Below, piece after piece: positions 28,568-36,730 of a stretch of 36,730 bases of DNA. Position numbers and translations under genes: made by a program. Positions within the stretch are counted from its first letter, which is position 1. Each line of letters begins with the position of its first letter. Location of the stretch: the NCBI GenBank assembly GCA_016928975.1, contig JAFGJR010000153.1, positions 1-36,730 on the forward strand, in the 5' to 3' direction. Origin of the DNA: Sedimentisphaerales bacterium. Its GTDB lineage: Bacteria; Planctomycetota; Phycisphaerae; Sedimentisphaerales; SG8-4. Under the pieces are notes generated by a model, which did no database searches, was not told where the DNA came from, and saw only the letters and a list, made by a program, of their open reading frames with translations.

Positions 28568-31249
28568 TCAACGTCCGCGAGCCGCCTCGAGACTGAAGGA
28601 CAGCAGCCGCTCCTCGAAGAGCCGCCCGGTGTCGTTGATCACGTCGATCCTGGCGGGACGGAATACCACGACACCCTTGCCGCATCGGCGCACGCCGCAA
28701 AAGACATACGCGATCGTTGTGAACCGGCGCCCCTGCGAAACCCGGTCGAACTGAACGAGCAGAGGCATCACATTGCTCGTAGCGCTGAAGATGTCCTGCT
28801 GAGGACCCGAAATCACACCGCCGGAAGCAGAAAGCTCAAAGCTCACCGACCTGCCCTGTAGACCCTCCGTGACGGGGTGGGATATCGCCGCGACCAGGGC
28901 TCCGCCTTGCGAGACCCGGAGTGGAACGGTCCGGACGTTGCCGAACCCAAAGGCTTCCGCGAGATCGGTGTCCGCCCAGAGGACCCCGCCGTCCTGGACC
29001 CATTCCTGCAGCTTCTTGATGTTGTCCGTGCCCGAGGCCACTTTGCTGAGCGAGACCCACAACATGCCCTGACCCGTGCTGTCTGCCAGTGCCTTCTCGA
29101 GCTCTCCGGTATCGGTGATTCTGACCGGCCCGGACGAGCTCGGTACTGCGCGCTGTATCGGAGCGATCTGGGGAGCCGGAGTCTGTGACAGCGGGGTCTG
29201 GGGCGTCGGTGCGGTCAGTGGCGAGCCGGCCGAGGGCGAGGCCGGTGCTCCGGGAATGGACCTGCCCAGACAGAACAGGCGGAAGTTGAGCCAGAACCGG
29301 GCGCCGTCGCCTTTGGATGTATCGACTGTCTTGACATCGCTGATCCATCCTTGGCCGTAGGGAACCAGTGACCAGGAGCATATCTGGTTGCCCGCTTCGC
29401 CGACGGTCAGTAACTGCACAACCCCTCGACCTCGACACCTCAGATCGAATGCAGCAGGGACTCCCTTCTGGACCACAACGCTTTGACAGCCGGTGAGGAC
29501 TGGACATATCTCCGCCACAGCGGCCGGCTGGCAGTCTCCGCCGACGTGGTAGGTGCTCCCATTCTGGATGTCAAACAGGGACAGAACATCGTTGTTCGCC
29601 CACAGGATCCCGCCGGCGGCGACCCACTGTTGGAGCACTTCCTTCTCCTCCAGATTGAACCGGTCCAGTGTGCAACCATCGGCGATCTGCACCACGTGGA
29701 CGGCCCGGGGCGTCTCTCGCAGGGCGCGTACGGCGCCGCCTGCGCTGACGGTCATGATCTTCAGCTCGCGTTCGACTTGCTGGGCCAGCATGTCAAACTC
29801 CGGAGCCAGGGTTCCTTTTCCCGCTCGCTGGCGCCATTGCGCGACCGAGTCGGCCATTTGGAGCTTGATGGCCGAATCCGGGATCGCCGTCTGCAAATCC
29901 GACACCAAGGCGATCGCCGCATCATATTGCTTGTTGTCGGCGACCCGCTTGGCCAGCTCGTAGACGTCGCCGTCCAGCCGCTCCGTCTTGGGGAATTCCT
30001 CGAGCAATATCGCCGTGGCCTCCCGTCCGGCATTCAGGTACGGCTGGGCCTTGGCCTGTTGCCACCGACCGTACCGGTCAAACACGCTCGTGGCGTCCTT
30101 CACGATCACCACCAGGACGTCCGCGCGATGGCGACTCTGAGGCCACTGCTTCAGGAAGTACTGGCACCGCGCCAGCTTCGCATCGTCGGGGTCCATCAGC
30201 TTGACGCATAGGAACGCATGCTCCTCCGTCACGGTCATCTGCGGATCGATCTCCAGAGCTTTCGAGAGCGCCGCCTTGGCCTCGGCGCTGCGTCCCGCGT
30301 CCTGCAACGATGTGGCCTTGCTCAGCAGTTGCGCAGCCACCAGAGACGCCATCGCGGGACGCTGGTTGGCCCAGCGCTGCAGCGTCGGCAGGACCATGCG
30401 AAGCTCCTGCTGCGAACCGGTGGTTGTGCGAAGGGCGAGCTCCACGATCCGTTCGCTGAGGGAAGGATCCCATTCGAGGATTTGCAGCACCACGACCTCA
30501 TTGCGGAGAATCCCCCGGCCGCTTTCATCCGCTGCCGGCGACAGTTGGCTCATCACCTCGGCGGCAAGCTCCCGTTTGTCCGCCAGGTTCAGCTCCGCGC
30601 GCAGGCGTGCGATCGCCAGGCTCCTGGCCAACGCATCGACGGCGCCCGGCGGGATTCGCGCGGCGGCGGTCGCCAAGTCCGCCCGGGCCTTCTCTCTCCA
30701 TCCGGGCTCGGCAACGAGCAGCTTGCTCAGGCTCTGCCGGGCTCCCTCCAGAGCGCTGCCCATCTCCAGCGAGATCGAGATCAGTCCGCCGCCGGTGTCC
30801 GCCGTTGCGTACTCGTTGATCTGGGAGATGGCGAGCAAGTATCTCGCCTTATTGTCCAGCGGCTTGCGGGCCAGGTAGGGGGTCAGCATGGCGGCGGCTT
30901 CTTTGTAGTACCCGCGGGCGATGAGCTTGCGTCCTTGGCGCACTTCGGCCGGTCCCATCACCACGAAACAGGCTGCCACCCCGCCGGCGACCAGGCACAG
31001 AATGGCGACAGTGGCGACCGCGACACGCCTGGCCCGCCCCCTGGCAGCCGTCCTCTGCTCCGCAATCGCACCGGCAAAGGGCTCGACCTGCGCCAGCGGT
31101 TGCCAGCTCGTCATGCCCCTGTGCCAGCACAGCCGTTCGGCATCCACCTGTCCCCGTCGCAAGGCGTCGAGCACCTCCGCCGTCCGATAGGGGCCTTTGG
31201 GCTGACCGTCGTCGCCGACAAGGAACCACACTGCTGCATTCTCGTTCAT
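28568..31249 (-). CDS. GYF_2-domain membrane protein with TPR-like region and repeated C-terminal domains
   Basis: 893 aa. The start VWFLVGDDGQPKGPYRTAEV and HRGMTSWQPLAQVEPF form a GYF_2 domain (residues 6-60), often found before a membrane helix in planctomycetes. One helix follows (VAVATVAILCLVAGGVAACFVVM, about 75-97). A long helical TPR-like region runs to about 500. Two related alpha/beta units lie in the C-terminal part: LQQWVAAGGILWANNDVLSLF, and LQEWVQDGGVLWADTDLAEAF with its own prelude. They look like DUF4159/glutamine-amidotransferase-like folds. A Pro/Thr linker separates them. The function is unknown. GGAGA lies before the ATG. It follows a zinc-ribbon membrane protein gene by 127 bp. 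Confidence 0.8.
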   Translation of the reverse strand: MNENAAVWFLVGDDGQPKGPYRTAEVLDALRRGQVDAERLCWHRGMTSWQPLAQVEPFAGAIAEQRTAARGRARRVAVATVAILCLVAGGVAACFVVMGPAEVRQGRKLIARGYYKEAAAMLTPYLARKPLDNKARYLLAISQINEYATADTGGGLISISLEMGSALEGARQSLSKLLVAEPGWREKARADLATAAARIPPGAVDALARSLAIARLRAELNLADKRELAAEVMSQLSPAADESGRGILRNEVVVLQILEWDPSLSERIVELALRTTTGSQQELRMVLPTLQRWANQRPAMASLVAAQLLSKATSLQDAGRSAEAKAALSKALEIDPQMTVTEEHAFLCVKLMDPDDAKLARCQYFLKQWPQSRHRADVLVVIVKDATSVFDRYGRWQQAKAQPYLNAGREATAILLEEFPKTERLDGDVYELAKRVADNKQYDAAIALVSDLQTAIPDSAIKLQMADSVAQWRQRAGKGTLAPEFDMLAQQVERELKIMTVSAGGAVRALRETPRAVHVVQIADGCTLDRFNLEEKEVLQQWVAAGGILWANNDVLSLFDIQNGSTYHVGGDCQPAAVAEICPVLTGCQSVVVQKGVPAAFDLRCRGRGVVQLLTVGEAGNQICSWSLVPYGQGWISDVKTVDTSKGDGARFWLNFRLFCLGRSIPGAPASPSAGSPLTAPTPQTPLSQTPAPQIAPIQRAVPSSSGPVRITDTGELEKALADSTGQGMLWVSLSKVASGTDNIKKLQEWVQDGGVLWADTDLAEAFGFGNVRTVPLRVSQGGALVAAISHPVTEGLQGRSVSFELSASGGVISGPQQDIFSATSNVMPLLVQFDRVSQGRRFTTIAYVFCGVRRCGKGVVVFRPARIDVINDTGRLFEERLLSFSLEAARGR

Positions 31250-31376
31250 CGCTTGATGTCTCCTCTATCGGCACAACCGCCGTGCTCGAGATTCCGGCCG
31301 CTCACGGGTGGCTCCTGCCGAGCCATCAGACGGCGTCAAGGTCGATGCCGTCATCGGACGGGATTGCAGCAGAGGA

Positions 31377-32321
31377 CTAAGGCAGAATCCCGTTCCAGGC
31401 TCTCTTGGGCGGCTCCTGTGCCGCCAGGAGGAAGTAACCGTGCAGCGCTGCCGCCCCAACGAGGACAACCAGGGCGAGACAGTACCCCGCGGCGTATTGC
31501 ACTTGCAGAAGCCCCTCCCCCTCTCTGGCGACCTCGCCGTCTATTTTCAGCTTGAGCAGCAGCAGGGCAACGGCGCCGACGGCGCCGGCGGCGACGCCTC
31601 CAATCCAGCCCCTCTTGTCCTTCACGAAGCTGATGACCACGCCGACGACAGCCGCCGCGAAGGCGACAACCGCCCACAGCTCCGGGTCCACTTTCTGGTC
31701 AGACGGATTCCTCAATTCCGGCGGCAGCTCCATGCCCGCACCCATGCCCATGCTGCTCCTCAGATTCCTGCCTATCTCCGCGTCCGAGACCTCCGTTCCA
31801 ACGACCAACTGAATGCCGCTGAAGGTAGTCACCCGTTCGCCGCCGCAGGAGACGTGGACGAAGGGCAGGAAGAAACACAATGCGACCAGTCCGAAGGCGG
31901 CGGGGGAGAATGTCCTCGCGTGGCCGACGAACCGGTTCAGCGGCAGTCCTGTCGAGCGGACTTTGCCCGTCGTCGGGCTGTCGCCCTGTGGTATTGGCGG
32001 CATGCCCGGGATCCAGGCTGCCACCGGGCCGGCCGTGCCTCCGGGAAGGGGTCCGCCAGGCGCCGGTGTCGCTGTTACAGGTCTTGCAGGGACAGGATGT
32101 CGGGGCACAGACGGTGACGCGGTCGCCTTCTTCTCGCCCGTGCCCGTCGGCACGGGTGGCGGGCTGCTGCCGGAAGCGGGTGTCTGCATCGGGTCGGCGA
32201 CCGGCGGTTTTGGAACGACGAACGCGGTCTTGCAGGCTGGACATGACACCCGCCTGCCTGCGAAGGCGTCATCAACCCTCAGGCGTCTCCTGCAATCCGG
32301 GTTCGGACACAGAACGACCAT
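31377..32321 (-). CDS. Zinc-ribbon, proline-rich, multi-helix membrane protein
   Basis: 314 aa. The N-terminal ribbon CPNPDCRRRLRVDDAFAG with CPAC is the MJ0042-type zinc ribbon that often precedes membrane proteins in planctomycetes. A Pro/Ser/Thr/Gly-rich linker (residues 38-125) leads to four predicted membrane helices (AAFGLVALCFFLPFVHVSC; AVVAFAAAVVGVVISFV; GVAAGAVGAVALLLLKL; YCLALVVLVGAAALHGYFLL). No catalytic motif is seen. GGGAG precedes the ATG. It may be co-transcribed with the GYF_2 gene downstream. Confidence 0.78.
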   Translation of the reverse strand: MVVLCPNPDCRRRLRVDDAFAGRRVSCPACKTAFVVPKPPVADPMQTPASGSSPPPVPTGTGEKKATASPSVPRHPVPARPVTATPAPGGPLPGGTAGPVAAWIPGMPPIPQGDSPTTGKVRSTGLPLNRFVGHARTFSPAAFGLVALCFFLPFVHVSCGGERVTTFSGIQLVVGTEVSDAEIGRNLRSSMGMGAGMELPPELRNPSDQKVDPELWAVVAFAAAVVGVVISFVKDKRGWIGGVAAGAVGAVALLLLKLKIDGEVAREGEGLLQVQYAAGYCLALVVLVGAAALHGYFLLAAQEPPKRAWNGILP

Positions 32322-32792
32322 CTGTCTCCCTTCTCAGAGATTGCGGCATCCGTTCGCTGATCTTGGGGCCCACTGTACTATTAGACGGATTCCGGCTGTC
32401 TGTGTCAACAGCTTCTGCCTGGCGCAAGGTCACCTCCGGCCACGGTCGCGCATGCCGGGCGTCAGTCCCCTACGAGCCGACGTGCCCCGTTCGCCCGGAA
32501 ACGCAGGTTGCCGGCACAGTCTTGCCCTTTTCGGCTCTTGCGCCGAACGCCGGCCGCTGGTGGTCCGGATGTCCCATTCCACGATCTCCGCGTGGTCCTT
32601 GACGATGCCGGTGGCTCCGGCGATGATCACCCGCGTAGGCATACTCCCATCCTGAGAAGTCCAGCCATTCCATTCTGCTGACATACGCGTGAGGTCGCAC
32701 GGCGTTTGGACCCAGCGGCATTTCCATATCGGACCTTTGTACTGGCCGGTCGTCCCTGTGATCCCCAGATCGCAGAAAAAGCGTCCTCACGG
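32322..32792. other. Gene-free region
   Basis: No gene is recognised. Short frames on both strands (for example one on the minus strand with MPTRVIIAGATGIVK) have no family resemblance that I can see, and the base composition does not favour any of them. It lies between two diverging transcription units. Confidence 0.5.
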
Positions 32793-32821
32793 TTGACTTC
32801 CAGCGTCTGACTTGCTATATT
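32793..32821 (+). promoter_or_regulatory. Candidate sigma70 promoter for the GEVED protein gene
   Basis: TTGACT (32793-32798) and TATATT (32816-32821) are 17 bp apart. This leaves a leader of about 180 nt before the ATG at 33012. I see no riboswitch-like fold in the leader. AGGAG lies 8 bp before the ATG. Confidence 0.6.
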
Positions 32822-33011
32822 ATCGGCACTACTCGGGCAGCGGACCGCTACGGAGAGAGGCCTCGCGCGCGTGCAGCCGAATTTCTGGAGGATGGTCAAT
32901 CAAACGCCGATTCCATAGGCGGACGCACAAGATGTGTGTCCGGATCACAAAACGGGTCTTGCCACGGATTGGACAAAAGCCCGAGGGGATTATCCATACA
33001 GGAGTACGTAG

Positions 33012-35294
33012 ATGAACACGTCACAGTCCAGACCGCTGCCCACATGGCCATTGTTCTTCATTGTCGCTCTTCTGTGCTCGACCGCCAGGGCTCACTCCGA
33101 TGACCTGATCGATATCGATCCGAACGCCTTTCCTGGTGCGTACTACCGCATCATTCTGGATCACAACGGCGACTACGTCACCGGCGAGGGCGACGGTTAC
33201 GGCGGCGGCTGGCAGTACTATCCCGACACCGGGTGGTACCGGATGTGGTTCTACAACGAGCCGTTCAGCACGAGTCGCCAGGGGTACCTGTACTATAAGG
33301 CGTTCATAACCGCCCATGACTACAGCCGAAGCGTCTCGTTCGACGTTCGTTTCAACTGGACGACCCCGGCGTGGTCCGCGCTCGGCCGCAGCCGCCCGCC
33401 GTTGCCAAGCGATGCTCCGACGGGAGCCGATGAGATCAAGTACATGTCCAACGAGGTCCTTCAAGCCATGGATGGCGTGTTCCTGGGATCCCCAGAGTCG
33501 CCCGGCTCTGTGGAGCCCATGAAGAGCTGGACCGTCCGCGACTACAACCCGGAATGGGTCTCCATCGATATCAAGGGACGCAACTGCGATATCCATCGGG
33601 GAGTCTATCATGAGTGCCGGGACAAAATGGGCGCCTGCTACAACCCCAATACTCGCGACTGCACTCTGGAATACCAGGAGGACTGCGAGGCGCCGTACCA
33701 GTGGCTCGGGTCCGGCACGTCTTGTTCGGATGCCGGCCAGCCGACGACCCAATACGACTTCGGCGACGCTCCCGACACCTACGGCACCACTACGGCAAAC
33801 AACGGGGCCCGACACGCGATTTCCGCCGGCGTCTGCCTGGGAGCCGACGTCGACAGCGAAACCAACGGCAAGCCGACCGCCTCCGCCACCGGCGACGATG
33901 ACTCGCGCGATGACGAGGACGGCGTCCAGTTCACGTCCATCCTGTCGCCCGGCGAGTCGGCCACGGTCGATGTCACCGCCTCCACGCAGGGGTATCTCAA
34001 CGCGTGGATGGATTTCGACGGGGACGGCAGCTTCGACGGCAAGGAAGAGCAGATCTTCAGCGACCAGAGGCTGGCAAGCGGCCTGAATCACCTGTCCTTC
34101 CGTATCCCCGCGAACGCCGTTGCCGGGGACACCTACGCGCGGTTCCGGTTCAATTCACGAGGATTGCTGTCCTATTACGGCCCCGCCCAGGACGGGGAGG
34201 TGGAAGACTACAAGGTCTCCCTCGTGCACGCCTTCGATCCGCAGATCAATTCAGGCAAAGGAGGTCTTAAATGGAGCCAACCGGCGAAGAGCGCCGATGC
34301 CGCCACGCCGTTCCTCCTCAACGGCTGGGACGAGGTCTCCAGCCTGCACCTGCACCAGATCAGCGCGGACGACTGGCAGTGCACGGATGAGCGGCCGATC
34401 ACCGGCTTCCAGTGGTGGGGCTCCTTCGAGGGCTGGACCCAGCCCATGCTGCCCGCCGTGCTACCCCTGGCCTTCCAGATCGGCATCTGGACGGATGCAC
34501 CCGGCAAGGCGGCCGATTCGAATCATCCGGATACCCTCATCTGGGAGATGTACTGCACCCACTGGACCTGGAACCTGGCGGGGCAGGACGACGACCCGCG
34601 AGGCATCAACCGCGGCGAGACCTGCTTCCAGTTCACCTGCCTGCTGTCCCAGGATCAGTGGTTCTATCAGAGCCCGACCACCGGCACCGGCGGGACTGTC
34701 TACTGGCTGAGCATCGCCGCCGTGTATGACACGGACAAACCGGCGCCTGCGAATCCGTGGGGCTGGACGACCCGTCCGTACTCGTTCAACAATGCGGCCG
34801 CCCGCGTTGCCCAGGTCGCCGTCGGTACTTCGCGTACGGGTTCCTGGCCGCCCGTTGTCGGGGTGCGATGGTTGGCCGGCGAATCCGTCCAGTTCCCCAA
34901 AGGCACGAAATGGGACCTGGCCTTCGAGCTGCTGACCAACCAGGCCGGCAGCGAAGCAGGACAGCCTCCTGTCGGCTCGGATCTGGCCCCGGTCTATCGC
35001 TTCTGGTCGGAGAAGCTCAACACGCACTTCTACACGATCAGTACGGGGGAGAAGGATGCCTTGGTCCGCGACTGGTCGTACGTGTGGGCGTACGAGGGCA
35101 TCGTATTCTACGCCTACCCGCCGGAGATTCAGCCGGTGGGAGCCAGACCCGTGTATCGCTTCTGGTCCAATGGCCTGGGTCGCCACTTCTACACCATGGA
35201 CGAGCGAGAGAAGAGAACCAAGGAGAGCCAGTCCGAGATATGGACGCTGGAAGGTGTCGCTTGGAACACGTTCGAGGGACCTCCAGCCAAGTAG
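33012..35294 (+). CDS. Secreted GEVED-domain protein with C-terminal DUF5648-like repeats
   Basis: 760 aa. The signal peptide (LPTWPLFFIVALLCSTARA) is followed by a Cys-containing N-terminal domain of unknown type (30-245, with DIHRGVYHECRDKMGACYN). The GEVED domain lies at about 248-405 (DFGDAPDTYGTT, then DDEDGVQFTS, WMDFDGDGSFDG, QDGEVEDYKV). A domain common in planctomycete surface proteins follows at about 414-640 (KWSQPAKSADAATPFLLNGW, then TDERPITGFQWWGSF); I believe it is DUF7901. Two units of PVYRFWSxxLxxHFYTxxxxEK (659-755), resembling DUF5648, end the protein. No sorting signal is visible. It is probably extracellular or on the surface; the ligand is unknown. Confidence 0.82.
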   Translation: MNTSQSRPLPTWPLFFIVALLCSTARAHSDDLIDIDPNAFPGAYYRIILDHNGDYVTGEGDGYGGGWQYYPDTGWYRMWFYNEPFSTSRQGYLYYKAFITAHDYSRSVSFDVRFNWTTPAWSALGRSRPPLPSDAPTGADEIKYMSNEVLQAMDGVFLGSPESPGSVEPMKSWTVRDYNPEWVSIDIKGRNCDIHRGVYHECRDKMGACYNPNTRDCTLEYQEDCEAPYQWLGSGTSCSDAGQPTTQYDFGDAPDTYGTTTANNGARHAISAGVCLGADVDSETNGKPTASATGDDDSRDDEDGVQFTSILSPGESATVDVTASTQGYLNAWMDFDGDGSFDGKEEQIFSDQRLASGLNHLSFRIPANAVAGDTYARFRFNSRGLLSYYGPAQDGEVEDYKVSLVHAFDPQINSGKGGLKWSQPAKSADAATPFLLNGWDEVSSLHLHQISADDWQCTDERPITGFQWWGSFEGWTQPMLPAVLPLAFQIGIWTDAPGKAADSNHPDTLIWEMYCTHWTWNLAGQDDDPRGINRGETCFQFTCLLSQDQWFYQSPTTGTGGTVYWLSIAAVYDTDKPAPANPWGWTTRPYSFNNAAARVAQVAVGTSRTGSWPPVVGVRWLAGESVQFPKGTKWDLAFELLTNQAGSEAGQPPVGSDLAPVYRFWSEKLNTHFYTISTGEKDALVRDWSYVWAYEGIVFYAYPPEIQPVGARPVYRFWSNGLGRHFYTMDEREKRTKESQSEIWTLEGVAWNTFEGPPAK

Positions 35295-35524
35295 CAGGAC
35301 CGCCGAGACCCGCTGCAGAGTCCTGCGGGTCCGGAGCCAACGTGCATTGCAGCGCCGGTCGAGGTGAGCCGGCAGCCGCTCGCCTCGACCGACGTCCATT
35401 TTTGGCTTTGTTTCCCACGCGGGCATGACCGGCCCTTTCTCTCGTAACTCTCTTCTCGACAAGCACGTAGTGCTCATCTGCCCACGGCGCCAATTGGCTT
35501 TGTTTCGCGCACCGGGTGATCGGC

Positions 35525-35580
35525 CATGTAGCCCGGCCGCCCCCGGCTGGGATCACCCCCGGGGGCGGGGGTGCTACCTG
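35525..35580 (-). repeat. GC-rich element of about 55 bp, copy in island 2
   Basis: It reads CATGTAGCCCGG at the left end and GGTGCTACCTG at the right, and is the reverse complement of 20168-20222 with scattered changes. Like the 19-bp motif, it changes direction between the islands, so the two repeat families keep the same relative orientation. Confidence 0.85.
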
Positions 35581-35735
35581 CTGCCCCCTCCAATTGGCTC
35601 TGTTTCGCGATTTCGCAGCTTGGCCCGTGCCCGCCTTCGCCGCCGCGAATTGGCTTTGTTTCGCATGACGGCCCCCGGCCTGCTCCCTGCCAATTGGCTT
35701 TGTTTTGCACGATACGCCCTGCTCGTAATGGCACC

Positions 35736-35764
35736 GTAGAGACGCAAGATTTTGCGTCTCATAG
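35736..35764. repeat. GTAGAGACGCA hairpin repeat, copy 2
   Basis: GAGACGCAA (35739-35747) and TTGCGTCTC (35752-35760) pair perfectly around four bases. It is the same element as at 14055-14082, here in the repeat island rather than at a stop codon. Confidence 0.8.
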
Positions 35765-35817
35765 ACGCCCCGACCGGCACACCACGCGCCCGGCAGGATG
35801 AATTGGCTTTGTTTCCC

Positions 35818-36190
35818 ATGATCGGATCGTATCTGTGCCTTGTACGTTGATGGGGCCGGCGGATGGTGATGTGCGCTTCGCTCGCCGTGAGCCGATCCGC
35901 CGAATCCACACTCCACTATTCAGTTGTATTGGCATCATACACGGCAGCATGTTCTGTGTCAAGGAAAATCCGCACAAACAGCGCATTCCGTTGGTCACAG
36001 ATAAACCCTTATGCCAGACACACTTACAACCGTCCCCTGGAGACTGCGTTTGGGCCACAGAGAGCCAATGGAACCGCAGAGGAAAGCCGATGAACGCAGA
36101 TAAAGTCTTGTGGAACAAGGATTTAGAACCGATGGTTGGCTTGCGCCCTCCAGACCTGCGGCCGATTCCCGTTGTCCTCGCCCGGCTTGA
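35818..36190. other. Gene-free region before the methyltransferase gene
   Basis: No gene is recognised up to the ATG at 36090. The stretch 36070-36140, with AACCGCAGAGGAAAGCCG, looks like the kind of low-constraint intergenic sequence seen elsewhere. A short frame from ATG 36090 may hold the displaced start of the next gene. Confidence 0.4.
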
Positions 36191-36730
36191 TCCTACAGGC
36201 TCTTTCTTCTGGTCTTTCTCGTCCTGGTGATCCCGAGCGCAGTGTACCTGTGGCGCGTCAACCCCGAGATATTCGTTGCCCGAGGCAAGATCCACGCGGG
36301 CACGAAACCTTGGGACAAGGTGCTGCTCGTGCTGCTGCTGGTCTCGTTCCTGGCGATCCTCGTGGTGGCGCCTTTGGACGCCGGTCGATTCCACTGGTCG
36401 AGCGTTCCACTCTGGCTGACCGTCCTCGGCTACATTTTGTTGTGCGTTAACTTCTTCCTCTCCGTCTGGGCAGAGAGCGTCAACCAGTTCGCCGAGCCGA
36501 GCGTCCGGATCCAGACCGACCGGGGCCACAAGGTGGTCGATACCGGCCCCTACGCCATCGTCCGCCATCCCATGTATCTGTCCGGACTGTTCCTCTGTGC
36601 CGGCATCCCCCTGACCTTAGGTTCCTTCTGGGCCCTGATCCCGGCTGCCGTCGCGACCGTAGTCCTCATAGTGCGGACCATCATGGAGGACAAAACCCTC
36701 CAAAAGGAACTGGAAGGCTACAAGGAGTAC
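36191..36730 (+). pseudogene. Isoprenylcysteine methyltransferase-like membrane protein, start disrupted, 3' end outside window
   Basis: The open frame after a stop at 36188-36190 encodes at least 180 residues and runs past the window end. VYLWRVNPEIFVARGKIHAG, then TKPWDKVLLVLLLVSF, four membrane helices and the SAM-binding signature DTGPYAIVRHPMYLSG are typical of the isoprenylcysteine carboxyl methyltransferase/phospholipid methyltransferase family. No good start codon precedes the first helix in this frame (GTG 36227 lies inside it). A second frame from ATG 36090, with AGGAAA upstream, ends at 36230 with ARLDPTGSFFWSF, which would join well if the reading frame shifted by one near 36215. 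It is therefore either a frameshifted gene or an assembly error. The substrate is unknown. Confidence 0.7.

Larger units (their letters stand above)
35398..35817 (-). repeat. Repeat island 2: six copies of GCGAAACAAAGCCAATTGG, reverse orientation
   Basis: In the plus strand the motif reads CAATTGGCTTTGTTTCGC. Copies lie at about 35398-35416, 35491-35508, 35591-35608, 35647-35664, 35691-35708 and 35800-35817. All six run opposite to island 1. Spacers vary from about 25 to 90 bp and are not alike, apart from one GC-rich element also found in island 1 and the GTAGAGACGCA hairpin. Open frames here repeat KQSQL, NKANW and TKPIG peptides, and I treat them as spurious. Confidence 0.92.

Noticed and set aside
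35038..35916. A 292-aa minus-strand frame rich in KQSQF and CKTKPIG
   Set aside because: It is translation of repeat island 2 plus antisense of the GEVED gene.

Overview
The window looks like a piece of a high-GC Planctomycetota chromosome, most likely Phycisphaerae-like and probably from an assembled environmental genome. The lineage call is an inference. It rests on the McsA/McsB pair, an ECF sigma factor next to a Ser/Thr kinase with TPRs, secreted proteins with PD40, dockerin, LamG and GEVED modules, and several families of dispersed intergenic repeats that I associate with planctomycete genomes. Nearly all of the window is coding, and I found no rRNA, tRNA or CRISPR.

Layout. 1-2283 (+): the end of an MBL-fold protein, then mcsA-mcsB (protein arginine phosphorylation). 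2284-3700: a graveyard holding an IS630-type transposase remnant, a hypothetical membrane-protein fragment and a 5'-truncated endonuclease V gene. 3892-14058 (+): a long Bat-type operon, moxR - DUF58 - (possible 51-aa ORF carrying a 76-bp palindromic element) - membrane-anchored parvulin - BatD/DUF4381-like lipoprotein - batA - batB - batC - batD - batE, tightly packed with several start/stop overlaps. 14122-17676 (-): sigma factor followed by a kinase-TPR receptor. 17973-19631 (+): a secreted PD40/dockerin/LamG protein. 19632-20562: repeat island 1.

20563-28332 (-): a redox/hydrogen block. Transcription runs rex - hydB - hydG - hydD - hydA - hydrogenase protease - response regulator - RegB-like histidine kinase - unknown 174-aa protein. 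The hydrogenase subunits match a group 3b, NAD(P)-coupled cytosolic [NiFe] enzyme (sulfhydrogenase type). Rex has a near-consensus sigma70 promoter (17-bp spacer) with a Rex operator immediately downstream, so the NADH/NAD+ ratio probably controls the whole hydrogenase operon by autoregulation. The two-component pair may add a second redox input.

28568-32321 (-): two membrane proteins, one with GYF_2, TPR and repeated C-terminal domains and one with a zinc ribbon. 32793-35294 (+): a promoter and a large secreted GEVED protein. 35398-35817: repeat island 2, in opposite orientation to island 1. 36191-36730: the start of an isoprenylcysteine-methyltransferase-like gene that looks frameshifted or 5'-disrupted and runs off the window.

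The least explained signals are non-coding. One is a 19-bp motif (GCGAAACAAAGCCAATTGG) present 13 times in two islands, together with a shared GC-rich element of about 55 bp. Others are TTGAAGT-type inverted repeats placed inside operons and a perfect 32-bp inverted repeat sitting in frame in a small ORF.
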